Shown here: positions 1 to 11,441 of the stretch, in pieces
How the letters are laid out: every line of letters begins with the position of its first letter
Numbering within the stretch: position 1 is the stretch's first letter
Source: Adineta steineri
Lineage: Eukaryota; Rotifera; Eurotatoria; Adinetida; Adinetidae
Assembly: GCA_905250115.1 (NCBI GenBank)
Contig: CAJNOI010000246.1
Coordinates: 2,946 to 66,945 of the forward strand
Reading direction: 5' to 3'
DNA: 64,000 nt
Notes under the pieces: generated by a model
What the model saw: the letters and a program-made list of their open reading frames with translations, nothing else
What the model was told of the DNA's origin: nothing
Databases searched by the model: none
Made by a program: the position numbers and the translations under genes

Positions 1-276
1 ACTTATTCATCTATGATTTGTTTGTGAATGTCAAACTGTTCTAGAAATTGTTCTTCGAACGAAGTAGAATACAAGAACATAATCTTACTGTGACTTATTC
101 ATCTATGATTTGTTTGTGAATGTCAAACTATTGTAGAAAATGTTTTTCGAACGAAGTAAAATACAAGAACATAATCTTGATATGACTTATTCATCTATCA
201 TCTGTTTGTGAATGTTAAACTGCTCTAGAAATTGTTTTTCGAACGAAAAGAAATACTAGAACACAATCTTACTATG
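1..276. repeat. 92-bp tandem repeat, three full copies
   Basis: Three consecutive units start at 1, 93 and 185, each opening with acttattcatctat and closing with an aatctt(a/g)(c/a)t(a/g)tg-type end, so the period is 92 bp. A degenerate fourth unit begins at 277 (atttattcatctgtcg) and a further echo of the unit junction is seen near 460-478. The array reaches the left edge, so its true length is unknown. No coding potential is seen in it. Confidence 0.9.
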
Positions 277-480
277 ATTTATTCATCTGTCGTTTGTTCA
301 TTAATCAGCTGGTCGAATAAAAATTCTATGCACAGTGAATAAAATAGTTGGATCAAGTACTTGTGCAAACAGTTTATAAGTCATATATGCTTATCAGTCA
401 TCTAGCTCGTACAAATATTCCTTTGAACTGTATAAAATACTTGAACATAATTTTGTTATGAATTATTCATCTGTCGTTAT

Positions 481-2048
481 TTCTTAGTCACTAGTACATC
501 TTTTTAATACTTTTATGTAGTGAATTACATATCTGAATGGATTTTAAACCATGATGGTAAAAATATTTTTCTAAAACTATTTATTTATTTATTCAAGATA
601 GAATAGTTCTAATATTGCATTTTATTTTTTATATATTCTTTCACATTATTATCCCAAGTAATTTCTAATATTCGACTGAATACTTTTTTATTTTCTTCAT
701 AGGAATAATGGATTGCAATTATTCGCATCGAAAATACAGAACATTAACTCTATTTAATTTTTTAGTTAGTTTTACTTATGTCATCTGCCATTTTTTCTTT
801 TTACCTTTTTATATTTTATTTTTTCATTTTTGTGCTTCAATTTTTCTTTCAATAAAATTAATTACTTAGAAACATATTTTATTTGTTGTCTTTCTTAAAC
901 AAAACAAGATACCATTGAAGCAAAATACATAAAGAAAATATTTTAATTAATTTAATATATCCATTTCATATCAAGGTTTTATGATACTATTGTATCATCT
1001 ATATTTCTTCGTTTTGTGTGGGTTTTTATTTTGGCATTTCAGCTCTCATATATTGTTACATTCTGATTTTGTTGTTATCTATGTTTTTCTTTTTCCTTTA
1101 TTATTTTTCTCAACGTAGTTTTCTTTTTTTTCCTCTCACTCTTTATTATGCGTATTTTTCTTCTGTTATTGTTTTTTCATGTTCTCTGTACTATCAGGCT
1201 CTAATTGTCATCAGTTTAAGCGAAAATAAATTTTTTTTTTACTATGATTGCTTGCAATTGAGTTTGATATCAAATGAAACGAAACAGGGAACGAAGTTAC
1301 CATATTTATTCAACCATGACATTTGACTACACTCATGGTAGAAAGTAAAAGAAAAAAACTCGCACACGCTGTGTACAGAGAAAGAACAGAACAGAACAGA
1401 AAAATGTTGATAATGAAGGTGATACGCGATGATGACTAAGAATAGATGGTGCGTGAGTATTAATATGTAAAATTGCTTTATACAAAAAAATAAATAAAAT
1501 GAATTTGATGTGTATATGAGACAACAAGTGCTTTTTAGTTGAAAACTATTCTCGTTTACTTATGAACTATTTCGTATGATAACTGGTCTATTATTTAAAT
1601 GAAAAATCAATATAAAAGTGAGTGTTGTAAATAGTATAATATAAGTATATTACAGTAAATTCTGATTATAATGACAATCGAATGACTGACATAATAACTT
1701 TATGAATATTATCAAAACAGATTTATCTCATAAAATATTAATACGATACAGTGCTCTTTTTGAATAAGATAAATACAGGAACAGCAAGTTATTAATATGG
1801 AATATGTGTTATAAAAAATACTATCACGTTGAATAAAGGAAATAAATATTCTTATATTAGTTGGTATAGTATCTGAAAGATTTTGTAAATGAAATATGTG
1901 TTTTTTTTATTTCTTCTAACTATTTGTTTGGTCAAGTATGAATGATCTGTACAATTATTTCGAAATATCAAAATCTGTTAAATAAACGAACTTAATCAGT
2001 ACAAGAATTCAAATATCAAAAGTATCGTTGTATATATATATTTTAGTT
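481..2048. other. Gene-free AT-rich stretch
   Basis: No reading frame here has conserved motifs or a plausible splice pattern. The open frames at 1018-1326 (+) and 1333-1527 (-) are Phe/Leu/Tyr-rich products of T-runs. The right end is the 3' flank of the minus-strand peptidase gene. Confidence 0.6.
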
Positions 2049-3539
2049 TTAATTAATTAATACACCATAAAAATCAATTTTAATAATTGTACTTTGGTGA
2101 TCAAGTGGTGTTGGTTTAAGTATAATAAGAAAATTATCTGTTAAAATTGGTTCATATTCAAAACCATTAAGAATTTTATAATCATGAATACGATTAGTAA
2201 ATAAATTTCCAATAGGAAGTGAAAAACTTTGTGCTATATCAATATTTTTATATTCAATAATAAACTGATGTGTAGTTTCACTTGTACGTAAAAATTTTGT
2301 TGTTAATAATTCTTTATTTTTATTTTCATCTAATTTTGCTATAAAAGCTGGGTCGCCATAAAATACAAATGTATCATGATCATAACATAAACCATACATT
2401 TGCTCAAGAACTTTATCATCTATTGTCTCATTTTCTAAATGATATTGTTTTTCAAGTTGTTCAACAATAGTTTCATAACAAGGATCATCATCACTAACAT
2501 CAAATTTAAATTCAAGATATCGTGAATCAATTGATTTTAAATTATATGTCATACATGCTTGATGTAAAAAATATGCATCAGCTAAAGTCAATCGACCAGG
2601 TATACTCTTCCATAAATCAAGTGTTCCCCATCCAGCACGACCAAACCAAGTTCGAACTGTATAACCACACATTTGTCGAACACCCATTCGACCAAGAAAT
2701 GTTGTTACCATACATTGAGATCCATTACAATGTCCAACAAGGCAATTAGCAATTGGTAAGAAAATTTTTGGATTTGATGATATCTCAATAATTGGTGCAA
2801 CTGGTTCTGAATTGTTATCAAGAGGTGCAAGATAAGTTTCTTGAACTTCTAATTTTCCTAGAGACCATGGCATTTCAATCGACTGTTCTGTGCCATGACC
2901 ACTTGTAATTAACAGGTCAGGTTCGATTTCATTTAATTTTTCTGTAAATATAAGTGCTGGTGCTCTAGGATATTCTTCACCTTGATTTCTTTCTTCTCCA
3001 CTACCATCATCTAAACTACAATTTTTTCCGTACCAACAACCTTGTTTTGCATCAGAAAATGTAAAACATGTTTTAAATAAATTTTGATCAATATTTGTAA
3101 AATTTATTGATCGTTGAATAATGAATGGTTGTGGTATGGATTCATTATCGATTGATTTTAATGCATGTTCAGCATCAATACCAGTTATAATTGACCACAT
3201 TGCATCAATATATGGATCATCATCAAGTGTACGCATTAAACAATGACATTTAGCTACAAAAATTCGTCCACGTTCATTCGGTTGACAAACAAATGCAACA
3301 TAACGTGGCATTAAGGTTTGTAAATCTGAACGTATGGATAATATATCATTGTCCGAATAAACGAATTTTTGAGCATTTGGATGAAGTTCAAATAAATGAC
3401 TAACAACATCATTCCATTCAGCATCATTTAATGTTATTGATGATACAACAACTGCATATGAATTCGAATAAAGTGTATCAGGAGTATCAAGAGTAATATC
3501 TTTTTGTGTACAAGCATTTTCTTGATGATGATGAGGCAT
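2049..3539 (-). CDS. Intronless caspase-fold (peptidase C25-like) cysteine peptidase, probable horizontal acquisition
   Basis: A single uninterrupted frame of 496 residues, unusual here because native genes carry an intron every 100-300 bp. A candidate catalytic dyad is visible: His215 in SGHGTE, after the hydrophobic strand EPDLLITSGHG, and Cys266 in LPIANCLVGHC. Near residues 393-397 is FYGDP, the Gly-Asp-Pro seen near the end of gingipain-type C25 domains. The His-Gly...Cys order and spacing match clan CD peptidases. The block RYVAFVCQPNERGR and the WFGRAGWGTLDLW region resemble, from memory, uncharacterised planctomycete-type bacterial proteins. No signal peptide or membrane helix is seen, so a cytosolic location is likely. 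Substrate is unknown. The start is the first ATG; a TA run lies just upstream. Family assignment rests on motifs only. Confidence 0.75.
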   Translation of the reverse strand: MPHHHQENACTQKDITLDTPDTLYSNSYAVVVSSITLNDAEWNDVVSHLFELHPNAQKFVYSDNDILSIRSDLQTLMPRYVAFVCQPNERGRIFVAKCHCLMRTLDDDPYIDAMWSIITGIDAEHALKSIDNESIPQPFIIQRSINFTNIDQNLFKTCFTFSDAKQGCWYGKNCSLDDGSGEERNQGEEYPRAPALIFTEKLNEIEPDLLITSGHGTEQSIEMPWSLGKLEVQETYLAPLDNNSEPVAPIIEISSNPKIFLPIANCLVGHCNGSQCMVTTFLGRMGVRQMCGYTVRTWFGRAGWGTLDLWKSIPGRLTLADAYFLHQACMTYNLKSIDSRYLEFKFDVSDDDPCYETIVEQLEKQYHLENETIDDKVLEQMYGLCYDHDTFVFYGDPAFIAKLDENKNKELLTTKFLRTSETTHQFIIEYKNIDIAQSFSLPIGNLFTNRIHDYKILNGFEYEPILTDNFLIILKPTPLDHQSTIIKIDFYGVLIN

Positions 3540-3573
3540 AATACGATTGTTTGGATCAGTTCTTTACTTCTTC

Positions 3574-3595
3574 ATATATATATATATATATATAT
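3574..3595. repeat. (TA)n microsatellite upstream of the C25-like gene
   Basis: An uninterrupted TA run of about 11 units lies 35 bp upstream of the minus-strand ATG at 3539. It may serve as an AT-rich promoter element, but similar runs occur in introns and intergenic DNA elsewhere in the window (7483-7501, 48370-48388). Confidence 0.7.
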
Positions 3596-3935
3596 TGAGA
3601 TATCGATCATTAGATAAATGTCTTATTCTTTTTTTTGAAAGTAAAATAAAACTGATGAAAAAGAAAACGTGTCTATTGAAACTCTGTTCTTGTTGAGAAT
3701 ACAATATGAGCAGTAACACTTACCAGTAAGGTAAACAATATTTATTGAAAAGATATGTATTGTAGATAAGACCTTTATGGTTACATTGTTATATCTGAAC
3801 AAGTAGAGTTTCATTGTGTCAGACAAGAATGAAAGATACTCAACAGAAACATAAAAAACAGAACGAGAGAAAAGGTTATTTTTATCGATAAAATGAATTA
3901 TTCTTTGTGTTCCAGTATTAAAGAATAGTTCATAC

Positions 3936-4103
3936 TAGTAGTGTAGCCAGAAAATTGGCGGGTGGGTAGGCGGCGTCTTACCGATTTCCAAAATACTATA
4001 TAATATATATGGAAAAGTCGCGTTTTCAAATTACGGGTAGGCGGGCGAACAGGTCCAGTGAGTAGGCGGTGCTTACCCATGCCATACTCTGGTTACGCCA
4101 TTA
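3936..4103. mobile_element. hAT-like MITE (about 168 bp)
   Basis: The left end reads tagtagtgtagccaga (3936-3951). The right end, reverse-complemented, reads taatggcgtaaccaga (4088-4103). The two agree at 12 of 16 positions, and each matches 13 of 16 positions of the CAGTGGCGTAGCCAGA-type terminus common in hAT transposons. The interior is GC-rich against an AT-rich background and carries three taggcgg motifs near 3967, 4036 and 4063. A clean 8-bp target duplication is not seen (gttcatac against catagtgt). There is no transposase frame, so the copy is non-autonomous. Confidence 0.65.
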
Positions 4104-4544
4104 CATAGTGTATCAATTGAATTTAATTATAATCTAGAAAAATAGATAGTTTATATTTTTTACTAATGAAGAGTGTAAAACAAATGCATATTGAATAATA
4201 CTAAATACACAATTAATACAAACACAATTATGTGATCTGATATGAATAGGAATATTTCTTTTATTATTCGTCGATATCCATTTAAATTTAAACAGAAAAG
4301 AAATCAATTCATGGCTTAAAAACAAAGTGTTAATTTTGTTTGCAGAGTGTACCGTGCACATTTTATTTTCGCCAGCAACGTGTAAACCAGCGTGTATTTC
4401 AAATGTCTCAAGTGCTTGGTACATTTTTTGTCTACTTTGTACACTTGCCATTCGGAACCTTGCACATGGGACATATTTAAATGGTGAATAAACATTATTT
4501 ACTTGTTGTCATTCATTTCAAGAGTTAACTCTAATTTAATCAAA

Positions 4545-4743
4545 ATATAAAAATGTCGAAATATAAAAATATCGAAAATCGAAATATCGAATAAAAAAGT
4601 GAGGGTATATGCGGCAATATAATAGTGTGGGTAAGGGCGAAAGGTGTTTTTACTTTTGTTGTCTTTCATTCTCAACATTTCTGCTTTTCTAATTATGCAG
4701 CATTTGGGTTTTCGATATTTTGATCTTTCGACATTTTTATTTT
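4545..4743. mobile_element. Short element with long imperfect terminal inverted repeats
   Basis: The arm at 4545-4581 (aaaaatgtcgaaatataaaa followed by atatcgaaaatcg) and the arm at 4709-4743 (ttttcgatattttgatcttt followed by cgacatttttatttt) are inverted repeats matching at 25 of 27 aligned core positions. About 125 bp lie between them. It could be a foldback element or MITE of unknown family, or a fortuitous palindrome of the cgaaatat motif. No target-site duplication was identified. Confidence 0.5.
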
Positions 4744-4748
4744 CGGCG

Positions 4749-5144
4749 TTGTTAGGGGGAATTATATAATTATTCATTATAAATTAAACACATTTGTGAG
4801 TAAACCAAAAGAGGAAGGTTATGTTGTTTGTAAATTGTTTAATTTTATCATACAACATAAGTCGTATACGTTTTTTTAAATAAAATTGATTGTTATATTA
4901 GTGAACTTTCATAATTCGAGTAGTTTTTCGTTTTTGTTATTATTATTGTTTTATTTGAAATAAAAAAAAGTACATTTCGATATTAAGATATCGATTTCAA
5001 GAAATAATAGGAAATAGGAGCCTATCATCACAATAAAAAAATATTGACTCACGGCCTTGGATATTAGAATATAAAAACTTAATACGATGGCTATATGTAG
5101 CTATTTTAATTTCTTTTAAATATCGACGGTACTTATTTTTAAAT
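4749..5144. other. Intergenic, 5' flank of the EGF/chitin-binding gene
   Basis: AT-rich with no recognisable genes. No clear TATA box is seen close to the ATG at 5145. Confidence 0.5.
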
Positions 5145-6068
5145 ATGAATACATTCATTGGAGTAATTGTTGTTGTTCTAATTCAACAACATATTCAACT
5201 AACTCACGGAAGTAAGAACATAACATTATTTATTACTTAATTAGATTCTTTTCTATATCTATATAGTTTCATGCGCATCGGATCCATGTAGACTCTTAGG
5301 TACTGCTTACGGTCCATATACTGGTCATTGTTGTTATGATGTCCCGGGCTCCACTGATTCTGTATGCGTATGTCCAAATAATGTTGCGCCTGTTCTCAAT
5401 GGACCTTGTCGTAAGAATTCAAAAACTGAGAATGTAAATTTTTTCTATATTATTTGTTAAATATAGTTACGGGTACAGCAGTAGTAAGTCCAACAACTTG
5501 TAATCGAGCATGCGTCAATGGTGGTGTATGTAATATCGTCAGTAATCAACAAGTATGTTGGTGTACATTAGGTTATTCAGGCTCATTTTGTGAAATACAA
5601 GGTTTGTTATTAATATTTTTATTATTATTTTTGACTATTTTATTTTTCGTGTTCAGGTATTGCAACTCGTTGTGCAACTGGACTATGCCAATCTGGCACT
5701 TGTGTTGAACAATCAGTAGGTACAAGTTTATTTGCTTATTGTCATTGTAATCCAGGTTGGTCAGGACCTACATGCAGTCTAAGTTTGTATTTATTTATTA
5801 TCATACATTTCTAGCTTAAAATTTTTTCTTTTTCGTCTCTATTAGACTATTTTACTTGTACAACAGCAGGTGTTTTTCCTGATACAGCATATTGTGCAAC
5901 GGGTCGATATTTCTATTGTGCTGCTGCAGGTGGTGGTAAGTATTTCTAATAGAATTATACATGAATAAAACTATTATTTTAATTTCAGCTCCCGTTAGTG
6001 CTATGTGTCCCGATGGTCAAAAATTCGATCGTTTAACAAACGTTTGTAGTACAACAGCTACTTGTTAA
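5145..6068 (+). CDS. Secreted EGF-like / chitin-binding (peritrophin-type) protein
   Basis: Six exons (5145-5211, 5267-5410, 5467-5601, 5657-5782, 5846-5935, 5989-6068) join into 213 residues. An N-terminal hydrophobic signal peptide (MNTFIGVIVVVLIQQH...) is followed by a Cys-rich module, two EGF-like modules (CNRACVNGGVCNI...CWCTLGYSGSFCE and CATGLCQSGTC...CHCNPGWSGPTC), then a CBM14/peritrophin-A-like module opening FTCTTAGVFPDTAYC and ending with MCPDGQKFDRLTNVC. All five introns are phase 1, the classic arrangement for shuffled extracellular modules, with each module on its own exon. The protein is likely secreted and may bind chitin or glycans. Overall function is unknown; the CBM14 call is by Cys spacing. 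Confidence 0.85.
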
Positions 6069-6496
6069 GCAATATAATGTATTGTGATGAACATTTTAAC
6101 AAAAATTTGTTTCTTTTTCTTATATTCAAAAATAAATATTGAATAAGATATATATAACTCTTCTGGTGAAAATAAGGGATATATTTATTATTCGGTGGAT
6201 CAAAATAGACTTCTTGAATTACATATTTATTTTTCGTCAATAAATCTCCTTGAAAATAAAATATTTTTGTTATCATAGAGTAATAAAACCCTTGAATTGA
6301 TTTATATTTATTTTAAACTATAATCAAATATTTGATAAAACGAATATATATATATATATTGCTCGAATGTTGAAACTGTACAATAGAAAAAACAAAAAAA
6401 TAATATTTCTACATAATAATCAATAGGTAAAGGCAAAAATTAAAAAAAACAGAAGGACAAAAAAATAGGTATCACAAAGAACAACATTAAATATAA
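6069..6496. other. Convergent 3' ends of two genes
   Basis: This stretch separates the EGF/chitin-binding gene (+) from the SLC16 gene (-). AATAAA-type motifs occur on both sides. A TA run lies at 6345-6358. The minus-strand open frame at 6058-6276 has no recognisable features. Confidence 0.5.
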
Positions 6497-9117
6497 TCAC
6501 ACCTCTAATGCTTTTTGACTTTTTACTGATTCGATATTCTTTTTCGATTTTTTTTCTTGATACTGAATCCACATAAGATAAAAATGCATTAAGGCACTTG
6601 CTAGAAAACTAATTCCACTAATCATAAATGGAATGTTGAAACTTCCTGTTATATCTCGAATAGCACCCATTACCTAAATTCTAACTGTTATAAACGAAAT
6701 AAATAGATAAATAAACTTACAGGTGGAGCACTTAATGATGTTATACCACGAAACATTAAAGTCAAACCTAATGCACTACTGTATCGTTCAAGACCAACTA
6801 TTTCACAAACAATAACTGGACTTAATGATACATGAAATGCTAGAAAAATAATAGAAAAATTCAGTTAGAATTAACATTATTCATTAATCAAACACATGTT
6901 ATAGAAACTCATCGGTTAGTATAGAACTGTTTTAAGTGATTGCTGTCTTTTAAGCTCAAACTTTATGCGTGAAGTAATTAGATCAAAGTGAGATATAATA
7001 AATTCCAAAAACAATATCCTATACTTGTAATTTGATTTCTCGATGAACCAAATCTTGGATTGATGTGTTTTAACTTAACATCGATCGATATGATATATTC
7101 TTCTTACCTATAAAACCGCCCCATATGATACAATATATAATAAGATGTATATATGTAAGACAAAATGGAGTAAGTAATGTTGCTATTCCAGCTACTACTA
7201 TACCAATATTATTAACAAGTAATGGTGACATATAAGGAATCTTTGTTATCCAACCAGATGCAAAACGAGTAAATGTATTTGCAAAACCTAAGAAAAAACT
7301 TTGAAATAATTCGATAAATAAAATGATTTTATTTACCAATGTATGATAATAGATAAACAGCATTTTTCTCAGAAATAGATCTTTCTAACTCTGCGAATTT
7401 AACGATATATTGATAAGGTGCATAATAACCGATCATTGAACAAATATTCGCCTTTATGAATAATAAAGAAAGAAAGAAGTATATAATATATATATATATA
7501 TCTTCTATAATTCTATACCAAACAAATGATAATCATTTTTTTATCGTTCAAAACATTAATATTTGTCATAGAAAGAAACACATCCCAAAAGGCTTTCATT
7601 GGTGATTTGTCTTTCGCTTCAGGTACTTTTGTTGTTTCTTGAATATAAGTAGGTATATCTGGTTGTGATTGATATTCAGGTAGATCTCTCGGATCACCTT
7701 GATAAAGTACATCTTCTTTATATAAACTATTAAAATTATACAACAAAAAATAAACTTATAATAGTAAAAGAAAAAAGACTCACGGACGAGCAGCATCATC
7801 TAGTTTAATACTTTGTCTTGATTTAGTTGAAATAATTGAACCTTTTCGTTTTCGTATTAATTCTTCTGCTACTTCTTCATGTATATTTGGATTAGATTGA
7901 TGAACAGATGTTTGTGCAATAGCAACCTTAGAATCGATCGTTTGATCGAGTAACGGTGAAGTTGTCTATAATAAGAAATACAAAGGAAATAAAATTAAAA
8001 GAATAATTTACTTACTGTTGGTGCAAAGACATTATCATCATTTCTACAAATAAGAAAAATAAAACAAATTTAAAATTCTTATACATATAGAAATATAATC
8101 ACCAGACAACCTTCTATTAGTGCATAACTAACAAATCAATTATATCTCACTTAACAAAACATATCATACGGAATAAGTTTTCTTAACATATTCATTCAAC
8201 GGTAAATGTCACACTTACATTTCAGTTGGTTGTAATATACGTCGTTTTTTTATTGGTTTTAAAGGAACCATCAAAGCAGCACAAATAACGCATAAAAGAA
8301 GAATAGCAGCGAATATAAGTAAACCATATTTCCAACCAAAAGAATTAAATAAAACTCGTGACAGTGGTCCAAATGTAATTGAACCAATTCCTGTTCCTGC
8401 CGTAACAATACCTATAATTAAAAAGCTTTATTATTAAGCAAACAACAACAAAAAAATAGATGTACTATACCTGTAGCTATAGCACGTTTATCTTCAAAAT
8501 AATATCCAACCATTATAATACTTGGCAGATAGATTAAACCCATACCAATTCCACCAATAAAACCGAATAATAACCACATTATATAAATATTTGGTGAAAA
8601 TACTGATGATGCAACAGCTAATGATGCAATAATACTTCCAATTATACCAACTGGACGACATCCCCATTTATTACAAAGTGCAGAAGCTACAGGTGCTATA
8701 TTGAAATACAACAAAAAAAGAAATGTTTTTATAAATATTACATTACAGAAAATAAATAATTACCACTAAGTAAATAAAAACCACACGCAAGAGAAATAAC
8801 AAGCGATACAGCCCATTCTTGACAATTATAGGCACGTATTAAATCTTTTGAAATCGCACCAAATGCATAAAGAAAACCATCAACTATTAAATTAATCATC
8901 TACATAAATATATTACATTATATTAGTTTATAATATACAAACAATCTTTATAGTTACTTACAAAACATGCTATAAGAACGACCCAACCATAACCACCATC
9001 AGGTGGTGTTGTTATATAATCATATTCTTCATCATCTTCTAATTTACGTAGTTTTCTTTTTTCAGAAGTTGATTCTATTGCTTCGTCCTGGAGTTTTTTT
9101 TCAGCCTTGTCTACCAT
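6497..9117 (-). CDS. Monocarboxylate transporter-like MFS protein (SLC16 family)
   Basis: Eleven exons on the minus strand (8962-9117, 8764-8899, 8471-8695, 8219-8411, 8016-8043, 7784-7965, 7519-7726, 7337-7451, 7108-7287, 6721-6839, 6497-6673) give 572 residues. The start of the first helix carries PPDGGYGWVV at residues 38-47, the SLC16 signature. Further MCT-like blocks are ASALCNKWGCRPVGIIGS and GGIGMGLIYLPSIIMVGYYF. Helices cluster into two six-helix halves separated by a long charged loop (exons 5-7) with KRKGSIIS, as in MCTs. It should act at the plasma membrane as a proton-linked monocarboxylate or related carrier; the substrate cannot be read off. Exon 5 is only 28 nt. Frame is maintained through all junctions. 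Confidence 0.9.
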
Positions 9118-11441
9118 TCATATATCTGTTATATAAGAATATTATTCTTTGATGTGTCTTCAACGTCCAATACTCGATATATGTAACGTTGATGCTTTTT
9201 TCTTTTCTCTACTTGATACAAGGTTATAGTTACAATAATGATAATGTTGATGATAACAGCATGGCATAAAAAGATAATCAAAACTGCATCTGTCAAAAAC
9301 ACAATAAAGATAATAAAAATGAATGTATACAAAGGTAAATGTTACTAAAAATATAATACTATTTTCTTGAAAATTAAGAAATTGTATTTATTTTACTTTA
9401 TTAAACGAGTAAGCATAAATTACGTATGTATTACTATTGACTATGTATAAAATACTTGGCATAGTTCTGTTCTATACGTCTTCTCGACAAATAATGTCGT
9501 TGCTAAAAACGTTTTTTTCTTCTTTATACAAGATATAGAGAGAGAAAAGAAATGTGACAGAAGAATAAGAGAGATTGATCGTGTCCTTTGCTACAAGGTC
9601 TTACAGGCACACCTTTTCCAAGAATATATATAAGGAAATTCTTTTTCTTTTTCTTCCGAAGAATATTAATTAAAAGTGGATTTTTGTTTCATCATTTGAC
9701 ACTTTGCATTTAATACGAGCAAAAGTTTCAGACTCATAATGAAAAGCTAAAAAAGAATTAATCCTAGTTCTTAACAATAATTTGAAAAGTGATTATAAGA
9801 CGTAAGGACATCCTTATTACGAATGAATAACAGTTGAAAACAGCAAATAAATCTTTTAACTGTGCATCCCAAGTATTTCTACCTTACATCCATCATGATA
9901 AAAATCAAATTAAATCGAATATACCTTTCTATGCGTACTTTTGCGACCTATCTGTGATGACAATAATGCACGTGTTTTATAACAATATATCATGATTGAT
10001 ATATAGATAGAGAATGATGGGATAAAAAACTACGCCCTTTTTTATATTCTAACCACATGAATCGTACTTAGATTACTACGTACCAATATGGTTGTTAGTT
10101 ACACGCTAAGGAAGAATGCTGGATTTAGTTCCTCCTTCTCTTTCTCTAACAATAATAGACATGCGATGGTTCTTTATGCTCGTCACTTAGATTCAACTCG
10201 ATTATTGCGTAGAATGTAAATCAATATAAGAATTTTAACTAAATAAAATTCATTACATCTGTTTTTTTATTCATCAGAAAGATAACACTCATCAATAGTG
10301 ACAGAAGATAAATAGTACCAAAAATTGTTTTTATATTACAATAAAAAATGCAATATGATAAATAGAATTAATATATATTGCGTTCTTTATTTCACAATGT
10401 TCACAGCAGATGGTCTCAATCGAATATATTAAATGGCATCAGTTTGATTCTATACAACTATATAATAATATTAATTTTGAATATTAAAAGAAATCTATAT
10501 ATTTTATACGATGAATGAATTATAACAAATGTACATACAAAAAAAAAAAAGAAAGACGCAACTGCTAATATATATATATAAGCTAAAAACAAAGTACCTT
10601 TGACAAGTATACTTAATAACAGTAAATTTCATTCTATCTGATTTTCTTTCAATAAAATAGAAAAAACAAAATTTAAGATCAATTTTATAGTCAATAAATA
10701 TAAAATCCCCTTGTCGTAAAGATATACTTACAAAATGTTTTTGTTTTTTTCCTATAATCACTACAATAAAAATGATTAGACTTACTTTTTTATTATTATT
10801 GTGATTGGCCTTTTGCGCCAATAAATAGAATTATCATCAAAATGACATTAAATAGACCTTGTGTTCTATCAGAATGCAAATAATGAACTATTTTTTCCCT
10901 TTTCCTCCTCCTCCGCCTTCTTCTTTGTTTTTCTTTACTCTTCATTTTTCGCAAAAAAAGACATATACATAAATAGACAACACTCAAACGTATTTGTTCA
11001 CAGTCAACAACGGAAATCGAATCGAAAAAAAAATTCTTCTTTTTTTTAAAAACCTACTGATTGAGTATCGACGAAGAAAAAAAAATAAAAGAAAGATTTT
11101 CTCTAAACTTTTACAACAAAAGAAAAAATGAACGGAAATGAGAAAAAAAAAAACGTCGGAGTTTATATAAGACATGCACCGGAATATACTTGTAAACACA
11201 CCAATACATATACGCGCCTGAGAACGAGTTAAATATAGATAGATAGATAGACAGATTATATATATATAAAGACAAGAAAGAAAATGATTAAATTTAAAAT
11301 ATAGAAAGTTATGAGTATCATAAGAGATTCGCTTACAAATAATAGAGATAAAGAATTTTTTTTTGTTCGTAATTAAATGAGAGAAAAAGAAAACATGACT
11401 AGATGATAAAAGAATAATATTCAATAACGACAAATATATAT
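9118..11441. other. Gene-free stretch between SLC16 and TBC1D16 genes
   Basis: The region holds the 5' flank of the SLC16 gene and the 3' flank of the TBC1D16 gene, both on the minus strand. Open frames at 10504-11451 are Lys/Phe-rich products of A/T-runs and lack motifs. No RNA gene is recognised. Confidence 0.55.

Noticed and set aside
1-300. CRISPR-like spaced repeat
   Set aside because: The 92-bp units are contiguous with no unique spacers, and the genome is eukaryotic.
1018-1326. 102-codon plus-strand frame
   Set aside because: Composition is Phe/Tyr/Leu from T-runs, with no motif, splice context or start context.
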